Source of the DNA: Streptomyces sp. NBC_01465
Lineage (GTDB): Bacteria; Actinomycetota; Actinomycetes; Streptomycetales; Streptomycetaceae
Assembly (NCBI RefSeq): GCF_036227325.1
Contig: NZ_CP109467.1
Span: 2,480,001 to 2,544,000, forward strand
Reading direction: 5' to 3'
DNA length: 64,000 bases
In this document: positions 29,996 through 38,932 of the stretch, piece by piece
Position numbering within the stretch: position 1 is the stretch's first letter
Layout of the letters: every line of letters starts with the position of its first letter
Translations under genes and position numbers: made by a program
Notes under the pieces: generated by a model
Seen by the model: only the letters and a program-made list of their open reading frames with translations
Database searches by the model: none
Told to the model about the DNA's origin: nothing

Positions 29996-30030
29996 AAAGC
30001 GGGCCCGGTGCAATGCACCGGGCCCGCTTT
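29996..30030 (-). terminator. Strong intrinsic terminator with U-tract
   Basis: A perfect 16-base stem (aaagcgggcccggtgc) with a 3-base loop (aat), followed on the minus strand by a short T-run. It is a classical Rho-independent terminator for the exported-protein gene just upstream (stop at 30083) and prevents read-through into the next gene. Confidence 0.85.
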
Positions 30031-30082
30031 GAATTCACTCTGCCGCGGCTCGAGGAAGCGGCAGGGCGGTGAATCCGGGAGA

Positions 30083-30391
30083 TCAGCCGCCGATCGGCAG
30101 GCCACCCATCATCGGGGCGGCAGCGCCGTTGGCCGAACCGACCACGGACTTCGCAGCGGTGTTCTGGTTGGCCTTGAGCTTGTCGGTCGCCTTGGTCACG
30201 GCACCGATGACGGCGTCGATGTTGACGTTCGGCTTCTTGACAACGTTCTTCGAGACCGTCGAGCTGTCGACCAGGGCGTCGGCAGCCGGGGCACCCGGGA
30301 TGTTGTCGACGCCGTCGGCGAAGGCCGGCGTGGCAACGCCGAGGGCCATCATGGAGCCGGCAACAACAGCAGCAGCCTTGGTGTAGTTCAC
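30083..30391 (-). CDS. Small exported protein of unknown function
   Basis: About 102 residues. The GTG at 30391 gives a signal peptide (NYTKAAAVVAGSMMALGV, then ATPAFA before the cleavage region). The mature protein is hydrophilic with Asn/Val/Lys-rich helical segments and a Gly/Met/Pro C-terminus (APMMGGLPIGG). A purine-rich Shine-Dalgarno (AAAGGGATCC) precedes the GTG. It is flanked by strong hairpins on its 3' side. No family assignment. Confidence 0.7.
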   Translation of the reverse strand: MNYTKAAAVVAGSMMALGVATPAFADGVDNIPGAPAADALVDSSTVSKNVVKKPNVNIDAVIGAVTKATDKLKANQNTAAKSVVGSANGAAAPMMGGLPIGG

Positions 30392-30582
30392 TTCAGGATC
30401 CCTTTCTGAAGCGGCGTCCGTCACGGTCACGACCGTCGTGCCGCCCGAGCGTCTTGCTGGCCGCTCGGAACACCGCTTTCAGTATTCGTAACGGAGGGAC
30501 CTGGTCAGCGGAAACTATTAATCCCGGGCTTTTTTGGCGATCACCCAAATGCACGCAGAAGCTTTTCCAATCCTCACACAAC

Positions 30583-30622
30583 CGCAAAAAGCGCCCGTCC
30601 GTGTCCGGAGGGCGCTTTTGCG
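30583..30622 (-). terminator. Hairpin downstream of lepA
   Basis: Arms cgcaaaaagcgccc (30583-30596) and gggcgcttttgcg (30610-30622) can pair with one bulged base. It lies 23 bases past the lepA stop (30645) and probably ends lepA transcription. Confidence 0.7.
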
Positions 30623-30644
30623 GGGGTATTGAAGAACGGTGGTC

Positions 30645-32510
30645 CTACTTCTTCTTGCCCCCGGAGTCGTCGCTGGAGAGGACCGAGATGAAGGCTTCCT
30701 GCGGGACCTCCACGCTGCCGACCATCTTCATCCGCTTCTTGCCCTCCTTCTGCTTCTCGAGCAGCTTCCGCTTACGGGAGATGTCACCGCCGTAGCACTT
30801 GGCGAGGACGTCCTTGCGGATGGCGCGGATGGTCTCGCGGGCGATGACGCGGGAGCCGATCGCGGCCTGGATGGGGATCTCGAAGGCCTGGCGCGGGATG
30901 AGCTTCTGCAGCTTGGCCACGAGGCGCACCCCGTACGCGTAGGCCGCGTCCTTGTGCGTGACGGCGGAGAAGGCGTCGACCTTGTCGCCGTGCAGCAGGA
31001 TGTCGACCTTGACCAGGCTGGCGGCCTCCTCGCCGGTGGGCTCGTAGTCCAGGGACGCGTAACCGCGGGTCTTGGACTTCAACTGGTCGAAGAAGTCGAA
31101 GACGATCTCCGCGAGGGGCAGCGTGTAGCGGATCTCGACGCGGTCCTCGGAGAGGTAGTCCATGCCGAGGAGCGTGCCGCGGCGGGTCTGGCAGAGCTCC
31201 ATGATCGCGCCGATGAACTCGCTGGGGGCCAGGATCGTGGCCCGTACGACCGGCTCGTAGACGTCCGAGATCTTGCCCTCGGGGAACTCGCTCGGGTTGG
31301 TGACCGTGTGCTCGGCCCCGTCCTCCATGACGACGCGGTAGACCACGTTGGGGGCGGTCGCGATCAGGTCGAGCCCGAACTCGCGTTCCAGGCGCTCGCG
31401 GATCACGTCGAGGTGGAGCAGGCCGAGGAAGCCGACGCGGAAGCCGAAGCCCAGGGCCGCGGAGGTCTCCGGCTCGTAGACCAGGGCCGCGTCGTTGAGC
31501 TGGAGCTTGTCGAGGGCCTCGCGCAGGTCGGGGTATTCCGAGCCGTCCAGCGGATACAGACCCGAGAAGACCATCGGCTTCGGGTCCTTGTAACCGCCCA
31601 GGGCCTCGGTGGCGCCGTTGTGCAGGGAGGTGATGGTGTCACCGACCTTGGACTGCCGTACGTCCTTCACGCCGGTGATGATGTAGCCCACCTCGCCGAC
31701 GCCGATGCCGTCGGAGGGGGTCATCTCGGGGGACGAGACGCCGATCTCCAGGAGCTCGTGGGTGGCGCCGGTGGACATCATGCGGATGCGCTCGCGCTTG
31801 TTGAGCTGACCGTCGACGACACGGACGTAGGTGACGACACCGCGGTACGAGTCGTAGACCGAGTCGAAGATCATCGCGCGGGCGGGGGCGTCCACGACGC
31901 CGACCGGGGCCGGGACGTCCTTGACGACGCGGTCCAGCAGCGCCTCCACACCCATGCCCGTCTTGGCCGAGACCTTGAGCACGTCCTCGGGCTGGCAGCC
32001 GATGAGGTTGGCCAGCTCCTCGGAGAACTTCTCGGGCTGGGCCGCGGGAAGGTCGATCTTGTTGAGCACCGGGACGATGGTGAGGTCGTTCTCCATCGCC
32101 AGGTAGAGGTTGGCGAGGGTCTGCGCCTCGATGCCCTGGGCGGCGTCGACGAGCAGGACCGTGCCCTCACAGGCGGCGAGCGAACGCGAGACCTCGTACG
32201 TGAAGTCCACGTGGCCAGGGGTGTCGATCATGTTCAGGACATGGGTCTTGCCCGTGCCCTCGCCCGTGGTGGGCGCCCAGGGCAGACGGACCGCCTGGGA
32301 CTTGATCGTGATGCCGCGCTCGCGCTCGATGTCCATACGGTCGAGGTACTGAGCACGCATCTGCCGCGAGTCGACGACCCCGGTCAGCTGAAGCATCCGG
32401 TCGGCGAGCGTGGACTTGCCGTGGTCGATGTGCGCGATGATGCAGAAGTTGCGGATCAGCGCCGGGTCGGTACGGCTCGGCTCGGGCACGTGGGTAGGAG
32501 TCGCGGGCAC
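30645..32510 (-). CDS. lepA: Translation elongation factor 4 (LepA)
   Basis: A 621-residue GTPase that acts on ribosomes during elongation or assembly. The GTP-binding motifs are intact: [11 protein letters not shown] (G1), DTPGHVDF (G3) and LNKIDLP (G4). The LepA-type C-terminal domain ends in KKK. It starts at GTG 32510 ([15 protein letters not shown]). The upstream spacer to rpsT contains a foldback element (32553-32744). Length is normal. Confidence 0.96.
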   Translation of the reverse strand: MPATPTHVPEPSRTDPALIRNFCIIAHIDHGKSTLADRMLQLTGVVDSRQMRAQYLDRMDIERERGITIKSQAVRLPWAPTTGEGTGKTHVLNMIDTPGHVDFTYEVSRSLAACEGTVLLVDAAQGIEAQTLANLYLAMENDLTIVPVLNKIDLPAAQPEKFSEELANLIGCQPEDVLKVSAKTGMGVEALLDRVVKDVPAPVGVVDAPARAMIFDSVYDSYRGVVTYVRVVDGQLNKRERIRMMSTGATHELLEIGVSSPEMTPSDGIGVGEVGYIITGVKDVRQSKVGDTITSLHNGATEALGGYKDPKPMVFSGLYPLDGSEYPDLREALDKLQLNDAALVYEPETSAALGFGFRVGFLGLLHLDVIRERLEREFGLDLIATAPNVVYRVVMEDGAEHTVTNPSEFPEGKISDVYEPVVRATILAPSEFIGAIMELCQTRRGTLLGMDYLSEDRVEIRYTLPLAEIVFDFFDQLKSKTRGYASLDYEPTGEEAASLVKVDILLHGDKVDAFSAVTHKDAAYAYGVRLVAKLQKLIPRQAFEIPIQAAIGSRVIARETIRAIRKDVLAKCYGGDISRKRKLLEKQKEGKKRMKMVGSVEVPQEAFISVLSSDDSGGKKK

Positions 32511-32552
32511 GCAGGGTCTCGTCTCGGACGGTGGGTGGGCAATCGATACGTG

Positions 32553-32744
32553 TAGGGGATGTCCGGCGGATCATGCCTGGGTCGCGCCGGTCTGGCACGC
32601 ACATCTGCGGCGTTGTCGTCGGTTGCCAACGCTCCGCGTTGTCGCCCTCCTCCGCCTTGCAGCTGCACGCACCAGACCACCGCTCACCAGCAGCGAAAGG
32701 ATCAAGGCGTACCAGGAACGGCCTGATCCGCCGGACATCCCCTA
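32553..32744. mobile_element. Foldback (MITE-like) element between lepA and rpsT
   Basis: A 192-base block bounded by a perfect 21-base inverted repeat: taggggatgtccggcggatc plus a on the left (32553-32573), and its complement on the right (32724-32744). The TA at each outer end would fit a TA target duplication as made by IS630- or IS427-type elements. A second inner inverted repeat (ggtctgg at 32589-32595 with ccagacc at 32672-32678) is also present. No coding capacity is visible. It could instead be a structured 5' regulatory region of lepA or rpsT. Confidence 0.55.
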
Positions 32745-32781
32745 GCCCCCATCGTCCCACGATTGGCGACCAGGGCCCGGT

Positions 32782-32811
32782 TTGGGCTGGTAGAGGGACG
32801 ACTGGTACCGT
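32782..32811 (+). promoter_or_regulatory. Putative housekeeping promoter of rpsT
   Basis: TTGGGC (32782-32787), an 18-base spacer and TACCGT (32806-32811) resemble a Streptomyces housekeeping promoter, placed about 74 bases before the rpsT start. It is assigned by eye only. Confidence 0.4.
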
Positions 32812-32884
32812 GGACAGCTGTGCCTGGTGTCCTTGCGGACTCTGGGCGCTCATCGAAAATCATCGAACCTGCAAAGGCTCTTTC

Positions 32885-33151
32885 GTGGCGAACATCAAGT
32901 CCCAGATCAAGCGCAACAAGACGAACGAGAAGGCGCGCCTGCGCAACAAGGCCGTCAAGTCCTCGCTCAAGACCGCGATCCGCAAGGCCCGTGAGGCCGC
33001 TGCCGCGGGCGACGTCGAGAAGGCCACTGTTGCCGCTCGTGAGGCGTCGCAGAAGCTCGACAAGGCTGTCAGCAAGGGTGTTCTGCACAAGAACGCCGCT
33101 GCCAACAAGAAGTCGGCCATCGCCAAGCGCGTTGCCGGTATCTCTGCCTGA
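32885..33151 (+). CDS. rpsT: 30S ribosomal protein S20
   Basis: An 88-residue basic helical ribosomal protein. The start GTG gives [20 protein letters not shown], typical of bS20, and the C-terminal half contains the conserved [20 protein letters not shown]. It is transcribed divergently from lepA, as in other Streptomyces. A terminator hairpin follows in the convergent spacer to holA. Confidence 0.97.
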   Translation: MANIKSQIKRNKTNEKARLRNKAVKSSLKTAIRKAREAAAAGDVEKATVAAREASQKLDKAVSKGVLHKNAAANKKSAIAKRVAGISA

Positions 33152-33264
33152 TCCAGCACCACCCTGCCGGCCCGGACCCAGCGGCCCCTCTACCGCTCCG
33201 GACCGACAACCCCGCGCCGCACACGGCCTGCGTTCGCCACGCGGGTGCGGCGCACCAAGCTTGT

Positions 33265-33318
33265 ACGACGAGGCCCCGTTGCCGCCCTTCCCCAGGGCGG
33301 AGAGCGGGGCCTTCGTCG
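33265..33318. terminator. Bidirectional terminator between rpsT and holA
   Basis: Arms acgacgaggccccg (33265-33278) and cggggccttcgtcgt (33304-33318) pair with one bulge; an inner hairpin gccgccc/gggcgg lies inside. It sits between the convergent rpsT and holA genes and can serve both. Confidence 0.75.
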
Positions 33319-33340
33319 TGTGCCGGTCTCGCGGTAGCGG

Positions 33341-34333
33341 CTAGCGGCCGGCGGGCCGGCGGGCCGCCCGGGCCACCGCGACGACCGCCTTCTCCAGGGC
33401 GTACTCGGGGTCGTCCCCCCCGCCCTTCACCCCGGCATCCGCCTCGGCCACCGCCTTGAGCGCGTCCGCGACTCCGTCGGGGGTCCAGCCCCGCATCTGC
33501 TGTCTGACCCGGTCGATCTTCCACGGCGGCATCCCCAGCTCGCGCGCCAGGTCCGCCGGGCGGCCGCCCCGGGCCGAGGAGAGCTTGCCGATGGCCCGTA
33601 CGCCCTGCGCCAGGGCGCTGGTGATCAGCACGGGCGCGACCCCGGTCGACAGCGACCAGCGCAGTGCCTCCAGGGCGTCGGCCGCGCGGCCTTCCACGGC
33701 CCGGTCGGCGACGGTGAAGCTGGAGGCCTCGGCGCGGCCCGTGTAGTACCGGCCGACCACCGCTTCGTCGATCGTCCCCTCGACGTCGGAGCAGAGCTGG
33801 GAGGCGGCGCTGGCGAGCTCGCGCAGATCGCTGCCGATCGAGTCGACCAGGGCCTGGCAGGCCTCGGGGGTGGCCGAGCGGCCCAGGGTGCGGAATTCGG
33901 AGCGTACGAACGTGAGGCGCTCGGCCGGCTTCGTCGTCTTCGGGCAGGCGACCTCACGGGCCCCGGCCTTGCGCGCGGCGTCCAGGAGACCCTTGCCCTT
34001 GGCACCGCCGGCGTGGAGGAGGACCAGGGTGATCTCCTCGGCGGGGGCGTCCAGATACCCCTTGACGTCCTTGATCGTGTCCGCGGAGAGGTCCTGGGCG
34101 TTGCGGACGACGACGACCTTGCGCTCGGAGAAGAGCGAGGGGCTGGTCAGCTCGGCGAGCGTGCCGGGCTGCAGCTGGTCGGGGGTGAGGTCGCGTACGT
34201 CCGTATCGGCGTCGGCGGCGCGGGCGGCCGCCACCACCTGCTGCACGGCGCGGTCGAGGAGCAGGTCCTCCTGCCCCACGGCGAGGGTGACGGGGGCGAG
34301 CGGATCGTCGGTCGAACTCTTTCTGGTGGCCAT
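33341..34333 (-). CDS. holA: DNA polymerase III delta subunit
   Basis: A 330-residue clamp-loader delta subunit. Conserved features include the N-terminal LAVGQEDLLLDRAV, the VVVVRNAQDL and LVLLHAGG segments, and the C-terminal collar segment AVEGRAADALEALRWSL. It starts at ATG 34333 (MATRKSSTDDP); the open frame upstream lacks family character. It opens the sliding clamp for loading during replication. Confidence 0.9.
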   Translation of the reverse strand: MATRKSSTDDPLAPVTLAVGQEDLLLDRAVQQVVAAARAADADTDVRDLTPDQLQPGTLAELTSPSLFSERKVVVVRNAQDLSADTIKDVKGYLDAPAEEITLVLLHAGGAKGKGLLDAARKAGAREVACPKTTKPAERLTFVRSEFRTLGRSATPEACQALVDSIGSDLRELASAASQLCSDVEGTIDEAVVGRYYTGRAEASSFTVADRAVEGRAADALEALRWSLSTGVAPVLITSALAQGVRAIGKLSSARGGRPADLARELGMPPWKIDRVRQQMRGWTPDGVADALKAVAEADAGVKGGGDDPEYALEKAVVAVARAARRPAGR

Positions 34334-34390
34334 CGCGGTCCAGCATCCCACGGGGCACTGACAGTCCCGTACGTGACAGAGAATGGGCAG

Positions 34391-34639
34391 GTGAGCGACG
34401 TACGACGACATGTGCTGGTGCTGCCCGACCGGGATGCGGCCGAGGAGGCGGCGGGCGAGCTCGCCGACCGGTTCGGGGTCGGCGAGGAGCCTCAGCTGGT
34501 GCGCGACGCACTGGCCGGCGAGGACGACGCCGAGGACGCGCAGTGGCTGCTCGTGGTCGAGGATCCGGCCGGGCGCCTCGACCCCGCGGCGCTCGACGAG
34601 TTCGCCGCGGAGTACGAGGGCTGGCTCGAGGCCCCTTAG
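34391..34639 (+). CDS. Small acidic protein of unknown function
   Basis: 82 residues if started at GTG 34391 (a GTG at 34373 is the alternative). It is strongly acidic with Asp/Glu-rich helical character (DRDAAEEAAGELADRFG, AGEDDAEDAQW). It is divergent from holA and ends 10 bases from the convergent YceI gene. I do not recognise the family. Confidence 0.65.
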   Translation: MSDVRRHVLVLPDRDAAEEAAGELADRFGVGEEPQLVRDALAGEDDAEDAQWLLVVEDPAGRLDPAALDEFAAEYEGWLEAP

Positions 34640-34649
34640 AGGGTGTGCC

Positions 34650-35537
34650 TCAGCCGGACTTCTTCACGATCTGGATGTCCAGGTCGATGGTGATGCTGTT
34701 GCCGACCACCGCGATGCCGCGGGCCAGCATGGTCTGCCAGCTGACCGTGAAGTCCTCGCGGTGCAGTTCGGTGGTGGCGCGGCAGGCTGCGCGGGTCTCG
34801 CCCTCCATGCCGTTGCCGATGCCCAGGTACTGGGTCTCCAGGGTGACCGTACGGCTGACGCCGTGCAGGGTGAGCGCCCCGGTCACGCCCCAGCGGCTTC
34901 CGCCGCGGTGGATGAAGCGGTCGCTGTAGAACTCGAGCGTCGGGAAGCGCGCCACGTCGAGGAAGTCGCCCGAGCGCAGATGGTCGTCGCGCATCTGGAC
35001 GTTGGTGTCGATGGACGCCGCGTCGATGATGACGTGCATCGCGGAGTTCTCCATCCGGTCCGCGATGCGGATGGCTCCGGCGAAGGTGTTGAACCTGCCG
35101 TGGATGCGGGCGAGCCCGATGTGGCGGGCGGTGAAGGCGATCTGGGTGTGCATCGGCTCGATCTCCCAGTCGCCGGGCTCGGGGAGGACGGGCGGCGGGG
35201 TGATCTGGAGGGTGACGTCGCCGAGGCCCGAATGGCCGCCCTCGGTGACGGTGACGTTCGCGTGGTACGGGGTGAAGCCCTCGGCGGTGACCGCCAGCCG
35301 GTACTCGCCGGCCGGGACGGTCGCCATGACGCTGCCGAAGGGGTCGGTCTCACCGCCGACGACCTTGCGGCCGACGCTGTCGGTGAGCACGAACTCGGCC
35401 TGCTGCACCGGCTCGTTGACCGGGTCGAGGACACGACAGCTGAGGACGCCCGCCCTGGGCGGGATCTGCAGGCCCCCGAAGAGGCCGCCGCCACGTGTCA
35501 CTTCGTTCGAACGCTTGCCCAGCAGTCGACTGAACAC
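34650..35537 (-). CDS. YceI-like lipocalin protein with N-terminal carboxypeptidase-regulatory-like domain
   Basis: About 295 residues. An N-terminal beta-sandwich-like domain (AGVLSCRVLDPVNEPVQ, VPAGEYRLAVTAEGFTP) is followed by a YceI-like domain (about 120-295) with WEIEPMHTQIAFTARHIG, FNTFAGAIRIAD, and VTGALTLHGVSRTV. YceI folds bind long hydrophobic chains such as polyisoprenoids. No signal peptide is apparent. GTG 35537 gives better Shine-Dalgarno spacing (GGGGGAG, 7 bases) than GTG 35543. Confidence 0.85.
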   Translation of the reverse strand: MFSRLLGKRSNEVTRGGGLFGGLQIPPRAGVLSCRVLDPVNEPVQQAEFVLTDSVGRKVVGGETDPFGSVMATVPAGEYRLAVTAEGFTPYHANVTVTEGGHSGLGDVTLQITPPPVLPEPGDWEIEPMHTQIAFTARHIGLARIHGRFNTFAGAIRIADRMENSAMHVIIDAASIDTNVQMRDDHLRSGDFLDVARFPTLEFYSDRFIHRGGSRWGVTGALTLHGVSRTVTLETQYLGIGNGMEGETRAACRATTELHREDFTVSWQTMLARGIAVVGNSITIDLDIQIVKKSG

Positions 35538-35627
35538 CTTCACACTCCCCCGGCATCGCACCATCCATTACCGAAGATGCATTCGATCACTGGTGGGGCG
35601 TTCGGGGCAAACAGAGGCGCTTCCGCC

Positions 35628-36440
35628 CTAGTCGTACTGGACGGTAATCTTCCGCACAGTAGGGACGCTTCCGAGCACGAGACCGAAGTGGTCGCGGTAG
35701 GCGGCCAGGATCTCGGCGTCGGACCCCAGATGCTCCTCGTGGCGCTCCCCGTCCACGGTGGTGACCAGCTTGTCGCCGCTGAGGGTGATGCGGCCGTCCT
35801 CGGTGAGCCGGGAGCAGACCAGGGACCGGGTGAAGTGCGAGGCGGGCGAGGTCCGGTTGAACCAGGCCCCCACCTCGAACTCCTCCAGTTCGCGCGGGTG
35901 CAGATCGATGCGGTACTGCGGCTTCCCGTCGCGGTGGACGTCGAGGTCGCCCCGGGGACCGTCCTCGACGGTGAACCGGCCGCCGGGGTCCTCCTGTTCA
36001 CGGTCGGTGCCGAGCGCGAGCGGATAGTGGCTGTGGTCGCCGAAGCCGACGTCGACGAGCCAGGGCCCTCCACTGTCCGTGCCCACCTTCAGGGCGAGAT
36101 GGTCGAACGGGATGCCCAGCTTGCCGTCGGACCCGTACACCCGGGCCTGCAGCAGCGAGACCCGGAAGCCGAGCGCCCTCAGCAACACCGCGAAGGCGCC
36201 GTTGAGTTCGTAGCAGAAGCCGCCCCGCCGGGCGCCCACGATCTTGTCGAGCAGGGGCTGGTCGGCGAGCACGATGTCCTCGCCGAGATGGATGGAGAGG
36301 TTCTCGAACGGGACGGCCCGCAGATGCTTCCGGTGCAGTACGCGCAGGAAGTCGGCGTCCGCCTGCGGATGACGGACCGCGTCGATCCGGTCCAGGTAGG
36401 CGTCGATCTGCTGGGTGCTCGGAGGCTGCGGGGTGTCCAT
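35628..36440 (-). CDS. nat: Arylamine N-acetyltransferase
   Basis: A 270-residue acetyl-CoA-dependent N-acetyltransferase that acetylates arylamines or hydrazines. The catalytic triad is visible as C76 (RRGGFCYELN), H114 (PFDHLAL) and D130 (WLVDVGFGD). The ATG at 36440 is chosen over GTG 36464 because it begins the conserved helix. It precedes the YceI gene by 90 bases. Confidence 0.92.
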   Translation of the reverse strand: MDTPQPPSTQQIDAYLDRIDAVRHPQADADFLRVLHRKHLRAVPFENLSIHLGEDIVLADQPLLDKIVGARRGGFCYELNGAFAVLLRALGFRVSLLQARVYGSDGKLGIPFDHLALKVGTDSGGPWLVDVGFGDHSHYPLALGTDREQEDPGGRFTVEDGPRGDLDVHRDGKPQYRIDLHPRELEEFEVGAWFNRTSPASHFTRSLVCSRLTEDGRITLSGDKLVTTVDGERHEEHLGSDAEILAAYRDHFGLVLGSVPTVRKITVQYD

Positions 36441-36490
36441 GGGCCAAGTCTCGCCCGGCGGCACCGTGACGCGCCATGGGCCAGGGCCGG

Positions 36491-38932
36491 TCAGCGGCCC
36501 GCGGGTATCGCGGTCAGGGACGGCTCGGGCCCCGTCACGGCGATCGCCCCGTCCCGGTCCGTGCGGAGCACCACGGCGCCCTCCGCACGCAGCGCGTCGA
36601 CCGTACGGGGCGAGGGATGTCCGTACGGGTTGTCCTCACCGCAGGAAATGAGCGCGAGCCGGGGGTGCACGGCGCGTATCAGGGCGGGGTCCTGGTACGC
36701 CGATCCATGGTGGGCGACCTTCAGTACGTCGACGGGCGGGAACGCGGGGTAGCTGCGCAACAGGCCTTCCTGGGCCGGGGGTTCGAGGTCTCCGAGCAGC
36801 AGCAGGGTCAGGCCCGCGGTGCGCACGAAGAGGGTGACGCTGGCGTCGTTGGGCCCGTCGGGCAGAGGGGCCGGTGGAGCCGGCGGCCAGAGCACCTGCC
36901 AGTCGAGCGGGCCGATCCTGCGTCGCTCCCCCGGGGCCGCGCGGGCGACGGGCACATGGGCCGCAGCGGCTGTCCTGCGGACGAACACGCTCTGGTCCTG
37001 CGGGTCCTGGAGCGTGCTCGTCTCGATCAGACCGACGGACCGGCCGCGCAGGACACCGGGCAGGCCCGCCACGTGGTCGGCGTGGAAGTGGGTGAGGAGC
37101 AGGAGCGGGATGCGGGTGATGCCGAGTTCCCGCAGACAGCGGTCGACCAGGCGGGGTTCGGGTCCGGTGTCGATCACCACCGCGGTCCCGTCGCCCGCGG
37201 CCAGAACCGTGGCGTCGCCCTGGTCCACGTCGCACATCGCGAATCTCCAGCCGGGTGGCGGCCAGCCGGTGACGATCCGCGTGAGCGGGGCCGGGCGCAG
37301 GACCGCGAGCACCAGCAGGAGCGCACAGACGGCGCCGAGCCAGACGTGACGGCGCAGCCCACGGGCGGCGAACAGCACTGCGACGGTGGCCGCGGCGAGC
37401 AGCAGCGCACCTCCCCATCCGCCCGGCCACCGCATCTCGGCACCAGGAAGGGAGGCCCCCTTGCGCGCCACGGAAGCGATCCACCCCGCGGGCCACCCCG
37501 CACAACGGGCCAGCAGTTCGGCGACCGGCATGGCCACGGGGGCCGCCGCCAGCGCGGCGAAGCCGAGGACGGTCGCCGGGCCCACCGCGAGTTCCGCGAG
37601 GAGATTGCAGGGGACGGCGACGAGACCGACCCGGGAGGCCAGTACGACGATGACGGGTGCGCAGACCGCTTGCGCGGCGGCGGCCGCGGCCAGCACCTCG
37701 GCGAGGCGGGGCGGGACCCGGCGGCGCTGCAGCGCGTCGCTCCAGTGCGGGGCGAGGACGAGGAGGGCGCCGGTGGCCAGCACGGAGAGCAGGAACCCGT
37801 AACTCCGGGCCAGCCAGGGGTCGTACAGCACCAGCAGCAGTACGGCGGCGGCCAGCGCGGGGATCAGGGAGCGGCGGCGCCCCGTGCCGATGGCGAGCAG
37901 CGTGACCAGACCGCAGGCCGCGGCCCGCAGCACGCTGGGGTCGGGACGGCAGACGGTCACGAAGGCGAGGGTCAGCGCCCCGCCGAGCATCGCGGTGGTG
38001 CGCAAGGAGATGCCCAGCCTCGGGGCGAGGCCGCCGCGTTCGGCCCGCAGGGCTCTGCCGGGTGGTCCGATCAGGAGGGCGAGGACAAGGGTGAGGTTGG
38101 AGCCGGACACGGCGAGGAGATGGGTGAGGTCGGTGGTCCGGAAGGCGTCCTCCAGGTCCGGCGGGATCCGGGAGGTGTCCCCGACGACCAGCCCCGGCAG
38201 CAGGGCGCGCGCATCGGGGGCCAGCCCTTCACTGGCGGTACGCAGCCCGGCGCGGAGGTCTCCGGCCGTGCGCTGGAGGGCTGTTGGGGCCCCGATGATC
38301 CGCGGCGGCTCGTCACCCGGGACGCGGAGCACGGCGGCGATGCGGTCGCCGTCACGGAGCGGGGGCGCGAGGCGGCCGGTCAGCCGCAGCCGGGTCGAGG
38401 CCAACAGCCCCTGCCAGCCGCCGGCATGGGCGATGACCAGGACCGGCGTGCGGACGGCAGAGGCCGCACCGTCCCGTGTCCGTACGCGCGTCACCTCGGC
38501 GCCGACGACGACCGAGGCGGCGGTCGCCCGGTCCCCGCGGACCCGGGGCCGGGTGGGCCGGGGATCCGACGTCACGGTCAACTCGGCGTCGACCTGGGCG
38601 TACTGGCGGGCCAGAGCAGGGACGGGCCCCCGGCGCACATCGGCCCCTTGCAGCCCGCCGGAGGCCGCCCCTGCTGCCGCGCAGAGCAGGGCGGCCGCGA
38701 CGACGGTGGAACGGACCGGCACTCGGCGGAACGCCAACACCGCCCCCGCACCGCAGACCGTCGCCACGACCGCGGTGACGGCCCACCACCCCGGGGCCGC
38801 CACCATCAGGGCCGCCGCCGCCCAGGCCGCCAGGGCCGGGGGTACGAGGCGGTAGTCGCCGGGGCCCTCCTGGCGCGGGTCCGAGGCGCCCAGGCGGTGG
38901 GCCGACGCGGTGTGGACGGCGGGGCGGGTCAT
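36491..38932 (-). CDS. comEC: ComEC/Rec2-type DNA uptake channel
   Basis: An 813-residue membrane protein. The N-terminal half has many transmembrane segments with the Competence domain (about 220-480), and the C-terminal half has a metallo-beta-lactamase domain with THFHADHVAG. In competent bacteria ComEC forms the channel for single-stranded DNA; its job in Streptomyces is unclear. Its ATG overlaps the comEA stop by four bases (ATGA), so the two are coupled. Confidence 0.9.
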   Translation of the reverse strand: MTRPAVHTASAHRLGASDPRQEGPGDYRLVPPALAAWAAAALMVAAPGWWAVTAVVATVCGAGAVLAFRRVPVRSTVVAAALLCAAAGAASGGLQGADVRRGPVPALARQYAQVDAELTVTSDPRPTRPRVRGDRATAASVVVGAEVTRVRTRDGAASAVRTPVLVIAHAGGWQGLLASTRLRLTGRLAPPLRDGDRIAAVLRVPGDEPPRIIGAPTALQRTAGDLRAGLRTASEGLAPDARALLPGLVVGDTSRIPPDLEDAFRTTDLTHLLAVSGSNLTLVLALLIGPPGRALRAERGGLAPRLGISLRTTAMLGGALTLAFVTVCRPDPSVLRAAACGLVTLLAIGTGRRRSLIPALAAAVLLLVLYDPWLARSYGFLLSVLATGALLVLAPHWSDALQRRRVPPRLAEVLAAAAAAQAVCAPVIVVLASRVGLVAVPCNLLAELAVGPATVLGFAALAAAPVAMPVAELLARCAGWPAGWIASVARKGASLPGAEMRWPGGWGGALLLAAATVAVLFAARGLRRHVWLGAVCALLLVLAVLRPAPLTRIVTGWPPPGWRFAMCDVDQGDATVLAAGDGTAVVIDTGPEPRLVDRCLRELGITRIPLLLLTHFHADHVAGLPGVLRGRSVGLIETSTLQDPQDQSVFVRRTAAAAHVPVARAAPGERRRIGPLDWQVLWPPAPPAPLPDGPNDASVTLFVRTAGLTLLLLGDLEPPAQEGLLRSYPAFPPVDVLKVAHHGSAYQDPALIRAVHPRLALISCGEDNPYGHPSPRTVDALRAEGAVVLRTDRDGAIAVTGPEPSLTAIPAGR

